From Pedobacter yonginensis (GTDB taxonomy: Bacteria > Bacteroidota > Bacteroidia > Sphingobacteriales > Sphingobacteriaceae), in assembly GCF_003173595.1 (NCBI RefSeq), contig NZ_QGNZ01000004.1, forward strand, positions 310,001 to 374,000: DNA of 64,000 nucleotides. The letters are read 5' to 3'. The notes beneath the pieces are model-generated. The model was given only the letters and a program-made list of their open reading frames with translations, had not been told where the DNA came from and did not search any database. Position numbers and translations under genes: made by a program. Below are positions 28,376 to 37,385 of the stretch, piece by piece. The first letter of the stretch is position 1. Every line of letters starts with the position of its first letter.

Positions 28376-31126
28376 ATGTTTAAAAAAGGTATTCTTTTAT
28401 TGTCGCTGTTTGTCCTTTCAACAGTTGTTCAAGGTCAAGTGTCTGAGTATAAAAAACAATATGCTTTGGCAGAGCATTATGCAAATGCAGCGAAACCTAC
28501 GGATGCTACGGATGCACAAGCCCTGAAGCATTATCTAAAGGCCATTCAAATTTTATCTTCAACCCAAAAGGATAACGTCTTTCTTTTTAAAACCTTTGTT
28601 GATGTGGGTGCTTTTATGCAGGTTCTGGATCGGCAGGATGAGGCAATCCATTTTTACAGACAATCTTTCAAGTTAAAAAATCGAATTATTGGTTTAAGCG
28701 ATTCAGTACTTTTCGCACCTTATGTATATTGCGGAAATGCTTATTTTAAAAAAGACAAACCCGATTCTGCGCAATATTTTTATTTGAAGGCCAAAGAAAT
28801 AGCAGAACAATTTCCTAAAGTAGATGAGCAAGAGCGCCTATTCAATACGCTTGGGGTGATGGCTTATGCAACAGGAAATTATAATAAAAGTGTGCCTTAC
28901 TACGAAAAGGCCATTTCTGTATTAAATAAGAAAAGCAATTTCGATAAAAGTTTACTGCTAACCTATCAAAGTAATTTAGCCTCTGCTTTAAGAAAGTTAA
29001 AACGTTATGATGAGTCTTTTCGGATGTATAAGAGCTTGTTAAACTATGGGCTTGAAATGGAAAGTATAAACCACAACATGGCTTCAGCCTATTTGGCGGT
29101 AAATAAGCCAGACAGTGCCCTTCTGTATTTTTCTAAGCTTAAAGTTAGAAACCCTAAAATGCTAAACGATATGGCTCAAGCTTATCTGGCTAAAAGAGAT
29201 CCACTCAAAGCACTTCATTATCTTGGTTTAAGCAAAGAGATCTCAAAAAAAAATGGCCTGAACAATGTTTATGGTCAGGCGCTTAAACTTACCGGCGATG
29301 CTTGTATTTTAAAAAAGCAATTTAAGCGGGGCATCTCTTTTTATCAGTATGCCATACAAAGTTTTAATCCAAACTTCAATCCGAAATATCTAAATCAAAG
29401 TCCAAAAGATTTTTCTGGGGTATTCAACACGATAGATTTACTGGAAACTTTTGTTGCCAAGGCAAATGCTCAAAGGCTGATGTATCAGCGAAGTCATCGG
29501 ATGGAATATCTTGTGGGTTGCCTCGAAACCTATGATTCATTTTATGCACTTGCTGACCGTGTAACTAAATTTTATGATAATGATGAGGCTAGATTGTTAA
29601 TTGGCAATCGGAAATATACGGTGCATCAAGATGCAATTGAGGTTTGCTTGAGGCTGTTTAAATTAACAAAGCGCGCAAATTATCTCGAAAAGGCATTTTA
29701 TTTGGATGAGGGAAACAAAGCCTCCGTGTTAAGTCTATCTAAGGATGAATTGGCGTCAAGAGCGAACAGCAAAGCACCAAAAGTGCTTTTATCTCTTGAA
29801 AATCAGTTGAAGAATAACATCACACGCATTTCGCTTATGGCATCTGCGGAGGTGAACCAGAAGAAGTTAAGCGATTTTAAGCAGGTTTTAAATGACGACA
29901 TCATCAAACTGACCAATGTACAACTGAAAATTAATCAGGCAGATCAACGCACATCCACCACGGTTGATGGTGGAAAAATAAACCTTCAAAACTTTCAAAA
30001 AAGCATTCCGAGCGATGCGGCCGTGCTATCTTATCATTTCGGTAATACTCAAATTTTATGCTTTGTTTTAACGAGAGATAAATTTGAAGCGTTTACAAGT
30101 CCGATCGGCGCAAATTTCAATTCAAATTTGGCCCAGCTAGCGCAGGTGCTTCGCTTAAAAGAGGGGAATTATAAGAAAGCAATTGAGCAATCGAGCAGGC
30201 AAATCTACAGAGCACTGATTGAACCCGCCTCAAAACAGTTATCTGGTATAGAAAATCTATACATCATTCCAGATGATCGGCTGAATCAGCTTCCATTTGA
30301 AATTTTAATAGATGGCGATGGTGCACAATTGATTGATAAATTTGCAATCACGTATAATTACTCTTGTAAAATTCTCCAAACGGCAAAAAATGAGCCGGCT
30401 AGTAATCGGGTTAAAACCCTAGGTTTTGCTCCATTCAATTCATCTGGTAGCAAAATGTGGCCTATTTTAAGTCGTTCGTCTGAAGAAATTCAACGTTCAG
30501 ATGGCTTGAAGTTATTGGGGAAATCTGCAAGTAAACAGCAGTTTCTTAAACAAGCTCATCATTTCGAAATCATTCATTTGGCTACACATGCCATAGCGGA
30601 TAACGTTCATCCAGAGCATTCCTACATCGCATTTTACCCCAATAATGCCGATTCTACTCTACGCACGCGATTGTACCTGCCCGAAATTTATAACTTAAAG
30701 TTGCGCGAAGCGAAACTGGTTATTTTAAGTGCATGTGAAAGTGGGAATGGGGCAGCAGTAAATGGAGAAGGTATCATGAGCTTGGCCAGGGCCTTTTCTT
30801 ATGCTGGATGCAACAACATTATAACCTCCATGTGGAATGCGGATGATGCATCTACGGCCGTGATTTTAAGTCAATTTCATCAACACTTAGCCGATGGACA
30901 ATCTTTTGCATCTGCGCTAAAACAGTCGAAACTAGATTACATCGCTGATAGCCAAATATCTCCAGCACGAAAAAATCAAGCCTATTGGGCACATCTTCGT
31001 TTTATTGGAGGCTTTGAAGTGGAATCGGAAACAAGAAAAATCTGGGTGTATTTTCTGATGATTCCATTCTGTATTGGGCTAGCCTTAATCTCCCGGAAAA
31101 TGTTTAAGAAATTCCGGGAGGCTTAA
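28376..31126 (+). CDS. TPR-CHAT caspase-like protein, exported and membrane-anchored
   Basis: The 916-aa protein has a signal peptide (LLSLFVLSTVVQG), about eight TPR-like repeats (to ~residue 440), a helical linker and a C-terminal CHAT peptidase domain. The catalytic pair is His738 in HLATHA and Cys787 in SACESG, with the family's GEGIMSLARAF and MWNADD segments intact. A single membrane helix (~890-907) followed by basic residues ends the protein, so the TPR and protease parts should face the periplasm. CHAT proteins are clan CD proteases, often in regulated cell death or conflict systems. Here the activator and substrate are unknown. The convergent sigma/anti-sigma set suggests an envelope-stress link. 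Confidence 0.85.
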   Translation: MFKKGILLLSLFVLSTVVQGQVSEYKKQYALAEHYANAAKPTDATDAQALKHYLKAIQILSSTQKDNVFLFKTFVDVGAFMQVLDRQDEAIHFYRQSFKLKNRIIGLSDSVLFAPYVYCGNAYFKKDKPDSAQYFYLKAKEIAEQFPKVDEQERLFNTLGVMAYATGNYNKSVPYYEKAISVLNKKSNFDKSLLLTYQSNLASALRKLKRYDESFRMYKSLLNYGLEMESINHNMASAYLAVNKPDSALLYFSKLKVRNPKMLNDMAQAYLAKRDPLKALHYLGLSKEISKKNGLNNVYGQALKLTGDACILKKQFKRGISFYQYAIQSFNPNFNPKYLNQSPKDFSGVFNTIDLLETFVAKANAQRLMYQRSHRMEYLVGCLETYDSFYALADRVTKFYDNDEARLLIGNRKYTVHQDAIEVCLRLFKLTKRANYLEKAFYLDEGNKASVLSLSKDELASRANSKAPKVLLSLENQLKNNITRISLMASAEVNQKKLSDFKQVLNDDIIKLTNVQLKINQADQRTSTTVDGGKINLQNFQKSIPSDAAVLSYHFGNTQILCFVLTRDKFEAFTSPIGANFNSNLAQLAQVLRLKEGNYKKAIEQSSRQIYRALIEPASKQLSGIENLYIIPDDRLNQLPFEILIDGDGAQLIDKFAITYNYSCKILQTAKNEPASNRVKTLGFAPFNSSGSKMWPILSRSSEEIQRSDGLKLLGKSASKQQFLKQAHHFEIIHLATHAIADNVHPEHSYIAFYPNNADSTLRTRLYLPEIYNLKLREAKLVILSACESGNGAAVNGEGIMSLARAFSYAGCNNIITSMWNADDASTAVILSQFHQHLADGQSFASALKQSKLDYIADSQISPARKNQAYWAHLRFIGGFEVESETRKIWVYFLMIPFCIGLALISRKMFKKFREA
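31090..31120. terminator. Hairpin at the end of the CHAT gene
   Basis: CTCCCGGAA (31090-31098) and TTCCGGGAG (31112-31120) are perfect 9-bp arms. The stem lies inside the last codons of the CHAT gene and 20 bp from the convergent lipoprotein stop, so it may serve both strands. The poly-U tail is weak on either side. Confidence 0.5.
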
Positions 31127-31139
31127 GATCTAGTTATTT

Positions 31140-31895
31140 TTATGAATGTCCAGGACCATCATCATTACCATTTTTGTGTTTGCTTTCTACTTTAGCTCCG
31201 GTAATGTTTTGTAAATTAAGCTTTACTTTGTTTAATAAAGCGGTGTTCGATGTGCTGCTGATTACAATTTTACCTCCAGTTTTGGTGGCGGCGCTTAAAT
31301 CTGCTATGGTAATGCCCTGAAGTATTTTGTTAAGGCCAAGCACAAAAGTGGCTTTTAGGTCTGTTGAAGGGTCTATTTTAATGTTTTCTACTTCCACCTT
31401 TACAATCAAATCCTCGTTTACGTTAATTTCAATCGGGGTTAAGGTGCCATCTGCTGCGGTAAACGTTCCTTTAAGGGCTAGCGGAATGGCAGAGGTTGTA
31501 GATTTAGTCAACATCAATTTCAGCTCAATTTCTTTGTAAGTACCGGTGTCAATTACCGATTTTACCGCGGCCGGATCAATCGCAAAAAGATTAATGTTGG
31601 TTAAGCCACTCGTTTCAATCTCTTTCTTAACATTGCCTTTTTTAGCTTCAAACTTAAATTTGCTCACATTTGCAATGGCATCTGTCCAGGTTATGGCGGG
31701 GCTTGTTGTGGTTCCAGCTGGTGTACTTAAGCCGCTAATTGCATTAGTTGTAGCCAATAAATCTGCCTTTACGCTAAAAGTGATTTGAGAGTCTTGATTT
31801 AGGGAAGCAACGCCATCTTTTTTACAACTTCCTAAGCTTAATAAGGCTAATCCAATTAGTCCGTATCCTAAGCGTGTTTGTTTTAAAATTTCCAT
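31140..31895 (-). CDS. Lipoprotein, DUF4382-like
   Basis: The signal ends in LLSLGSC, so Cys24 is lipidated, and KKDGVAS follows. The body (~225 aa) is a beta-rich domain with segments such as VSKFKFEAKKGNVKKEIE and YKEIELKLMLTK that resemble DUF4382-type surface lipoproteins. The C-terminus is rich in His, Asn and Asp. The gene lies 61 bp downstream of the anti-sigma gene on the same strand, with its own GGTTACAA motif 42 bp before the ATG. It may be a target of the adjacent sigma factor. Confidence 0.6.
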   Translation of the reverse strand: MEILKQTRLGYGLIGLALLSLGSCKKDGVASLNQDSQITFSVKADLLATTNAISGLSTPAGTTTSPAITWTDAIANVSKFKFEAKKGNVKKEIETSGLTNINLFAIDPAAVKSVIDTGTYKEIELKLMLTKSTTSAIPLALKGTFTAADGTLTPIEINVNEDLIVKVEVENIKIDPSTDLKATFVLGLNKILQGITIADLSAATKTGGKIVISSTSNTALLNKVKLNLQNITGAKVESKHKNGNDDGPGHS

Positions 31896-31956
31896 AATGT
31901 CTGTGTTTTTATTGATTGGTAACCACAGATGGGGAAGTTGTAACCAGAAATTTAAT

Positions 31957-32712
31957 TTATTTTTTTAAAGCCAATAATTTTAAATCGAATAAAGTACCTA
32001 ACGACACTTTTTCATGGTAAACGTGCGATTTGTCTTGATAAATTTTTTCAAAAATTTTAAAGGTGGCGTTGTAGTCATGTTTCCACATATAAGCCAAGCC
32101 GAGGTAGTATTCCGCATCATCATGAAAAGGACCTTCATTACCTTCTGTTTGAAGAATATATTGCAGTATGATGATGGCGTTTGTTAAATCGTTCAGTTTA
32201 GAGTAAGCTTGTGCCGCTAAAAACAGTTCTTTTGTAGAGGCTTTTTTAAGTTGCTTGTAAACGGCAATTACGGCTTGGTAATCTTGATTCTGGTAAGCAA
32301 TTTCTAAGGAATTTGTGTTGGCATTTCCTCTATCTATGCCGATTGTATAAGGGATGTATTGCTCCTCATATATGCGTTCGGGATTAACGGAAAAGAACTT
32401 GTAAGAGAGTGCTAGAAATAAAATTACAAAAATAGATGCTGCTATTTTAAAGATGTTTGGTAACCACTTAAGCTTATGTACTTTTAAATCATTGCCTTTA
32501 ATTGCATGCATCATGTCTTGATGTACAGCAGCAACATCCGCCTTTAATCCATAGTGTTTCAGGCCTAATTTAGCAGTTTTAAGGTTCTCGAATTCCTGTT
32601 GCATGGCTATATTTGATTTAAGGCTTGTCTCGAAACTAAGTTGCTCGGCCTCAGTTAATTCGCCGTCAAGATATTTCAAAACAAGCTCGGTGTTTTCTTC
32701 AGAATTATTCAT
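31957..32712 (-). CDS. TPR-containing anti-sigma factor
   Basis: The 251-aa protein has an N-terminal anti-sigma-like helical segment (YLDGELTEAEQLSFETSLKS), one transmembrane helix (~88-108) and a periplasmic TPR-like domain (DYQAVIAVYKQLKKA; AEYYLGLAYMWKHDYNATFK). Such proteins hold their sigma factor at the inner membrane until a periplasmic signal arrives. The start overlaps the sigma gene by 8 bp, which is typical for a sigma/anti-sigma pair. The TPR part could contact the TPR domain of the CHAT protein, but that is speculation. Confidence 0.8.
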   Translation of the reverse strand: MNNSEENTELVLKYLDGELTEAEQLSFETSLKSNIAMQQEFENLKTAKLGLKHYGLKADVAAVHQDMMHAIKGNDLKVHKLKWLPNIFKIAASIFVILFLALSYKFFSVNPERIYEEQYIPYTIGIDRGNANTNSLEIAYQNQDYQAVIAVYKQLKKASTKELFLAAQAYSKLNDLTNAIIILQYILQTEGNEGPFHDDAEYYLGLAYMWKHDYNATFKIFEKIYQDKSHVYHEKVSLGTLFDLKLLALKK

Positions 32713-33316
32713 AGGTTAGGGCAGCTTTAAACTTTTTGGCGAGTGATGGATCCTTAGCAAAAAGCTGTTCCAAACTCTTCATACATTTATATTTTTTATT
32801 TCTTAATGCCTGTTCACTTTCAAATTCTACCAGCTTTAAAATTTCTTTCATGGTTAGGTTTTCATAGTAGTAGGCCAGCAGAATTTTTTTACAAACCGCC
32901 CCCAATAAATCAATCGTATTGGTTATTATCGCTTTATCTTCTCTGTTTATGATAAATCGACTCACGTCGGGTTCTATTTCACCCATACCTGTTTGGTAGC
33001 TGTTCTCCCGTAGTAATGATTTATTTCTCTTTCGCAGTTCGTTTAGCCAAGAGAAACGGTTTAGGCTAAATAAAAATGTTCTGATACTAGATTCTCCACG
33101 AAATTTCCCCGCCCTAACAATTTCTATAAAACGCACAATCACCTCTTGAAAAATATCTTCAGCATCTTGCTCCGAACCTTGGTTTTGCAGAATATAGCCA
33201 CTCAAAACGGTAAAATTATTAAGATATAAGGCCTTAACGGCTTCATTATCAAAATTCTGTTTGCTCAACAGATCTATAATTTCAGCGTCGGTAAGTTTCG
33301 AGGATGATTTGCTCAT
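32705..33316 (-). CDS. ECF-type RNA polymerase sigma factor
   Basis: The 203-aa protein carries region 2 (GSEQDAEDIFQEVIVRFIE and FRGESSIRTFLFSLNRFSWL) and region 4 (LLAYYYENLTMKEILKLVEF with NKKYKCMKSLEQL). It is the first gene of a minus-strand set with the anti-sigma factor and a lipoprotein. A GGTTACAA motif lies 32 bp upstream of its ATG and recurs before the lipoprotein gene, so autoregulation is plausible. The near-consensus TACCTTTA just downstream of that motif could be a housekeeping -7 element. Confidence 0.88.
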   Translation of the reverse strand: MSKSSSKLTDAEIIDLLSKQNFDNEAVKALYLNNFTVLSGYILQNQGSEQDAEDIFQEVIVRFIEIVRAGKFRGESSIRTFLFSLNRFSWLNELRKRNKSLLRENSYQTGMGEIEPDVSRFIINREDKAIITNTIDLLGAVCKKILLAYYYENLTMKEILKLVEFESEQALRNKKYKCMKSLEQLFAKDPSLAKKFKAALTYE

Positions 33317-33444
33317 CTTATATAGCTAAGTAAATACTAAAGGTAATTTTGTAACCAAGTTAGGTTAAACATTTTCTCGTACAAAATAAAAATTTTGAAT
33401 CTTATCGTATTAAAGGAATGAAAACTAGACTAATCCATCCCCAA

Positions 33445-33580
33445 TCATTCATTCAATCAATCAATCAATCATTCAATCAATCAATCAATCATTCAATCAA
33501 TCAATCATTCCTTCACTCAATCATTCACTCACTCACTCATTCCTTCACTCAATCATTCCTTCACTCATTCATTAATTCAT
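33445..33580. repeat. Tetranucleotide microsatellite, 34 units in strict register
   Basis: From 33445 to 33580 every four bases form a unit TCAA, TCAT, TCAC or TCCT, with a single TAAT near the end: 34 consecutive units without a register break. It lies between the divergent sigma and TetR genes. It can be read as a 73-codon frame, but that only reflects the 4-bp period. Confidence 0.95.
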
Positions 33581-33677
33581 CCAATAAAGTAAAATCGCCT
33601 TCTGTGTTAGTAATACTATCATTTGTAATTATTTTGTAATTATTAAATTAGTGATACTATTTTTCTTGATGTTGTTT

Positions 33678-33685
33678 TATTTTTG
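33678..33685 (+). promoter_or_regulatory. -7 element of the TetR/export operon
   Basis: TATTTTTG matches TAnnTTTG and lies 15 bp before ATG 33701. It covers the alternative TTG start at 33683, which can therefore be excluded if this promoter is used. No clear -33 TTTG is found at 17-23 bp. The leader would be very short. Confidence 0.45.
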
Positions 33686-33700
33686 AGTTTAAACTTTGAT

Positions 33701-34381
33701 ATGGAAGTATTACTTAAATTTAAGTTAAGCGAGCATCTTTATCTTCGAGACCCAGAACAAACGGAGATTGGTAAGGCCATTGTAAGTAATGCCATTGTGC
33801 TCATTTTTGAAATTGGTTTTGAGCAGTTCACGTTCAAAAAGCTTGCTGTAAAAATCAATTCAACTGAGCCTACCATTTATCGATATTTTACATCGAAACA
33901 TAAGTTGCTTACCTACATTCTTAATTGGTATTGGAGTTATCTGGAGTATGTGTGTAAAATGCGTCTGGCTGAAATAAATGATCCAACCAAAAAAATGATG
34001 TTGATTTTGGAAATCATCACCCATCATGCCGATCATCATACTCATCTGCACGATTACAATCTCGATCATCTTCATCACATTGTGATTTCTGAAAGCAGTA
34101 AATCTTATTTGGTTAAAGAAGTGGATGAAATCAATAATGAGATGATGTTTGCGCCTTTAAAGAGTTTGTGTTTGTTTATTAGTGAGGTATTACTAACGCT
34201 GGCCCCCAAGTTTCCATATCCAAAATCTTTGGCCAGCACACTCTTGGAAACGGCTCACGATCAGCAATTTTTTTCTGAACATCTGCCAAAACTTACAGAT
34301 AATAAATCCAGAAATAATCATAAAGATTATGTGCTGAAATATTTAACCCGATTAACTTTTTCCACGATAACCGATCCTTAA
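33701..34381 (+). CDS. TetR/AcrR-family regulator with a His-rich segment
   Basis: Residues ~18-65 form a TetR DNA-binding domain (IVLIFEIGFEQFTFKKLAVK, then EPTIYRYFTSKHKLL). The ligand domain is unusual: residues ~107-127 contain nine histidines in about twenty positions (THHADHHTHLHD ... DHLHHI). ATG 33701 is favoured over a TTG six codons upstream that sits in the promoter. The next gene starts 1 bp after the stop, so the regulator probably controls the ABC/HlyD/TolC exporter in its own operon. The ligand could be a metal, but this is inference. Confidence 0.8.
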   Translation: MEVLLKFKLSEHLYLRDPEQTEIGKAIVSNAIVLIFEIGFEQFTFKKLAVKINSTEPTIYRYFTSKHKLLTYILNWYWSYLEYVCKMRLAEINDPTKKMMLILEIITHHADHHTHLHDYNLDHLHHIVISESSKSYLVKEVDEINNEMMFAPLKSLCLFISEVLLTLAPKFPYPKSLASTLLETAHDQQFFSEHLPKLTDNKSRNNHKDYVLKYLTRLTFSTITDP

Positions 34382-34382
34382 T

Positions 34383-36056
34383 ATGTATAACACTAAAGAT
34401 TATAAGGTAAGTACTTCTGAACTTTTTAAGTACATAACCAAAGAAAAGAAGGATGTTACTGCCATTTACATGTATGCCATTTTTAGTGGCTTAGTGCAGT
34501 TAAGTATTCCATTGGGTATTCAGGCTATTGTTAGTTTTGTAATTGGAGCTACAATGGTAACCTCACTTTATTTATTAATTGGCTTTGTGGTTTTAGGCAC
34601 ATTTTTGGCTGGTTTTTTTAGGGTTAAAGTGATGCAGCTCATAGAAAAAATACAACAGAAAATATTTGTAGAGTACGCCATTGCCTTCGCCAACAAAATA
34701 CCTAAAATCGACTTAACCTCGGCCAAAAAATACTTTCTTCCAGAATTGATTAATCGTTTTTTTGATGCCCAAAATTTGCAGAAAGGCATCTCAAAAATTT
34801 TGTTGGATATTCCAACAGCCTTAATTCAAATCAGCTTTGGTATTTTGCTTTTGTCGTTTTACCACCCATGGTTCTTGGTTTTTGGTGCGTTGGTTATCAT
34901 CATCGTAATTTTTATATTTCGATTTACCATGAATTCGGGCATTTCATCTAGTTTAGAGGAAAGCGATAAAAAATATGAGGTTGCCTCTTGGCTGGAAGAT
35001 GTGGCAAGTGCCATTAAAACTTTCAAAACCAACTCTAGAGCAAATATGCACCTTACGGGTACAGATGATCGTGTGGATGCCTACCTCAAACATCGTACAG
35101 ATCATTTTAAAGTGCTGGAGTTTCAATACAAAACAATTATTGGTTTTAAGGTTGTAATTACGCTGGTGATGTTGGCCATTGGTACGTACTTATTGGTTGA
35201 TCAGAAATTGAATATTGGTGCATTTATAGCAACTGAAATTGTGGTGCTTACTATTATGAATGCGGTAGAAAGTTTAATTAAGAGCTTAGAAAGTTACTAT
35301 GATGTAATTGCGGCACTGGTTAAACTGAATAAGGTTACCGAATTAAGTGAAGAAAGTAGCGGTCAACTCGTACTAGAGAACAACAACGGAGGTTTGTCGC
35401 TTATTTTGAAAGATGTAAGTTTTGCCTTTTCCGACGATAAACAGATTCTTAAAAATATCAATTTTGAAATTCAGCCCAACACCATTAATATAATATCTGG
35501 AAGTTTAGGTGCTGGTAAAACCACATTGCTCAATTTGATGGCAGGGTTTTACGAAACTACATCTGGTGTAATTATGTTCGATAAAATCCCGATTAAAAAC
35601 CTGAACAAGATGGCGTTGAGAGATCGATTGGGTTTATACACGCAAGATATGGTTATTATAAAGGGAACCTTATTGGAAAACATTTTGCTCGGCAGAAATG
35701 ACGTTTCTACAGAAGATATTTTAGAGCTATGCGAACAGATTGGTTTAGATGATTTTTCGAGCCAGTTTAGTAATGGTTTTGATACCCAACTTAGTGAAAC
35801 GGATACTGAAGTATCATACAGCTCGAAAAAAAAGATTACCCTTTTGCGTGCATTGTTAGGTCAAAATAGATTACTCATGTTAGAAGATCCGCTATATGGG
35901 ATGGACGATAAGTTTAAGCAAAAAATTGTGGAGTACTTTAAAGCCATCAAACAACATACTACCATTGTCGTAATATCGAAATCAAAAGAGCTACTGGCTA
36001 TTGCCGATCAGAAATTGGTATTAACTAATGGCACAATTGCAGTCGATCAAATTTAA
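34383..36056 (+). CDS. ABC exporter (membrane + ATPase) with degenerate nucleotide-binding domain
   Basis: The 557-aa protein has six membrane helices (to ~residue 310) and a C-terminal ATPase domain, in the order of HlyB-type half-transporters but without the peptidase-like N-domain. Walker A is intact (GSLGAGKTT, ~372-380). The rest is abnormal: the LSGGQ signature reads VSYSSKKKITLLRA, Walker B ends LLMLEDP with Glu and Asp swapped, and the H-loop His is Lys or Ser (VVISKSKE). One ATP site should therefore be inactive or act as a regulatory site. It is followed by HlyD and TolC genes, so type I-like export is likely. Confidence 0.83.
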   Translation: MYNTKDYKVSTSELFKYITKEKKDVTAIYMYAIFSGLVQLSIPLGIQAIVSFVIGATMVTSLYLLIGFVVLGTFLAGFFRVKVMQLIEKIQQKIFVEYAIAFANKIPKIDLTSAKKYFLPELINRFFDAQNLQKGISKILLDIPTALIQISFGILLLSFYHPWFLVFGALVIIIVIFIFRFTMNSGISSSLEESDKKYEVASWLEDVASAIKTFKTNSRANMHLTGTDDRVDAYLKHRTDHFKVLEFQYKTIIGFKVVITLVMLAIGTYLLVDQKLNIGAFIATEIVVLTIMNAVESLIKSLESYYDVIAALVKLNKVTELSEESSGQLVLENNNGGLSLILKDVSFAFSDDKQILKNINFEIQPNTINIISGSLGAGKTTLLNLMAGFYETTSGVIMFDKIPIKNLNKMALRDRLGLYTQDMVIIKGTLLENILLGRNDVSTEDILELCEQIGLDDFSSQFSNGFDTQLSETDTEVSYSSKKKITLLRALLGQNRLLMLEDPLYGMDDKFKQKIVEYFKAIKQHTTIVVISKSKELLAIADQKLVLTNGTIAVDQI

Positions 36057-36068
36057 ATTTAAGGCATC

Positions 36069-37385
36069 ATGAAAATTAAATCGTTTGATAATATTTATCA
36101 TATCCATAGAGATTCTCGTGTGAAACGATGGTTTTACATATTTATAGTTGCAATGGTTGTTGTACTTTTTATACCATGGACACAAAATATCCAGCTTAAA
36201 GGTAATGTAACTGCGCTTTACCAAGAACAGCGCCCTCAGCAACTCAACTCGCCAATTCCTGGCCGCATTACTAAATGGCACGTAAAAAATGGTGATTATG
36301 TTAAAAAGGGCGATACGCTTCTGCAACTCGCTGAGATTAAGGAAGATTACCTAGATCCTAAATTGCTGCAACGTACCAACGACCAAGTTGTGGCTAAAAA
36401 GGGGGTAAGAGATTATTACCAGGCAAAGGTTGGTGCCACTAACATACAATTGCAGGCTATAAATGCAGCGAGAGAGTTGAAATTAAAACAACTCAAAATA
36501 AAAATTGCCCAGCTAAATAATAAGGTTGCTGCAGAAGAGGCCGAGCTTGGGGCGGTAAACAATGAGCTGAAGCTTAGCGAAGACCAATACAACAGGCAGA
36601 AAAAAATGTATGATGATGGATTGGTTTCTTTAACCCAGTTTCAGCAAAGAAGCGTTTCTTACCAAAATGTGCTGGCAAAAAAAACTGCCATAGAAAATAA
36701 ATTGGCTCAAACACGTCAAGAAATTACAACCATTAACATCGAGCAAAATGCAACCATCCAAGATTATATGGAGAAGTTAAGCAAAACCGAAGGAGATCGA
36801 TTTTCAAGCTTGGGCCAAATTCAGGGAAGTGCGGGCGAAATTGCCAAATTAGAAAACCAAGCCGCCAACTACCAAGCTCGCCAAGGGCTATATTCGGTAG
36901 TGGCCTCACAAGATGGGCAGGTGGTGCAATTAAACAAAGCTGGTATTGGCGAAATATTGAAGGAAACGGAAAGCATAGGCACTATTGTACCTAAACAGGT
37001 AGATTATGCCGTAGAAATTTATGTTAAGCCGGTAGATTTACCCTTACTAAAAATCGGACAAAAGGTAATGTGCATCTTCGATGGCTTCCCTGCAATCGTT
37101 TTCTCAGGTTGGCCAAATTCTAGCTACGGTACATTTTCTGGCAAAGTAATCGCAATTGAAAGTAACATCAATGCCAACGGACTTTTTAAGGCTTTAGTAA
37201 TTGAAGATAAGGGTCAAAAAAAATGGCCGCCTCAAATTAAAATGGGTGCCGGTGTAAAAGGGATTGCTATACTGAATGATGTACCAATTTGGTATGAGAT
37301 ATGGCGAAATATCAATGGTTTCCCGCCAGATTATTATGCTTCTAAGACAGAAAAATCTAAATCAGCAGATGAAAAAAGTAAATAG
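36069..37385 (+). CDS. HlyD-family periplasmic adaptor (membrane fusion protein)
   Basis: One N-terminal membrane helix (~21-40), a split lipoyl domain (SPIPGRITKWHVKNGDYVKKGDTLL and the partner SVVASQDGQVVQLNKAG, quoted only as landmarks), a long coiled coil of ~170 residues between the two halves, and a beta-barrel with the family's VEIYVKPVDLPLLKIGQKV. It bridges the inner-membrane ABC protein to TolC. The start is 12 bp after the ABC gene. The tail is lysine- and serine-rich and overlaps the start of the next gene by 17 bp. Confidence 0.9.
   Translation: MKIKSFDNIYHIHRDSRVKRWFYIFIVAMVVVLFIPWTQNIQLKGNVTALYQEQRPQQLNSPIPGRITKWHVKNGDYVKKGDTLLQLAEIKEDYLDPKLLQRTNDQVVAKKGVRDYYQAKVGATNIQLQAINAARELKLKQLKIKIAQLNNKVAAEEAELGAVNNELKLSEDQYNRQKKMYDDGLVSLTQFQQRSVSYQNVLAKKTAIENKLAQTRQEITTINIEQNATIQDYMEKLSKTEGDRFSSLGQIQGSAGEIAKLENQAANYQARQGLYSVVASQDGQVVQLNKAGIGEILKETESIGTIVPKQVDYAVEIYVKPVDLPLLKIGQKVMCIFDGFPAIVFSGWPNSSYGTFSGKVIAIESNINANGLFKALVIEDKGQKKWPPQIKMGAGVKGIAILNDVPIWYEIWRNINGFPPDYYASKTEKSKSADEKSK

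Noticed and set aside
33418..33639. A 73-codon open frame rich in Asn, Ser and His
   Set aside because: It is a translation of the tetranucleotide microsatellite. The peptide period of four residues follows from the 4-bp unit.
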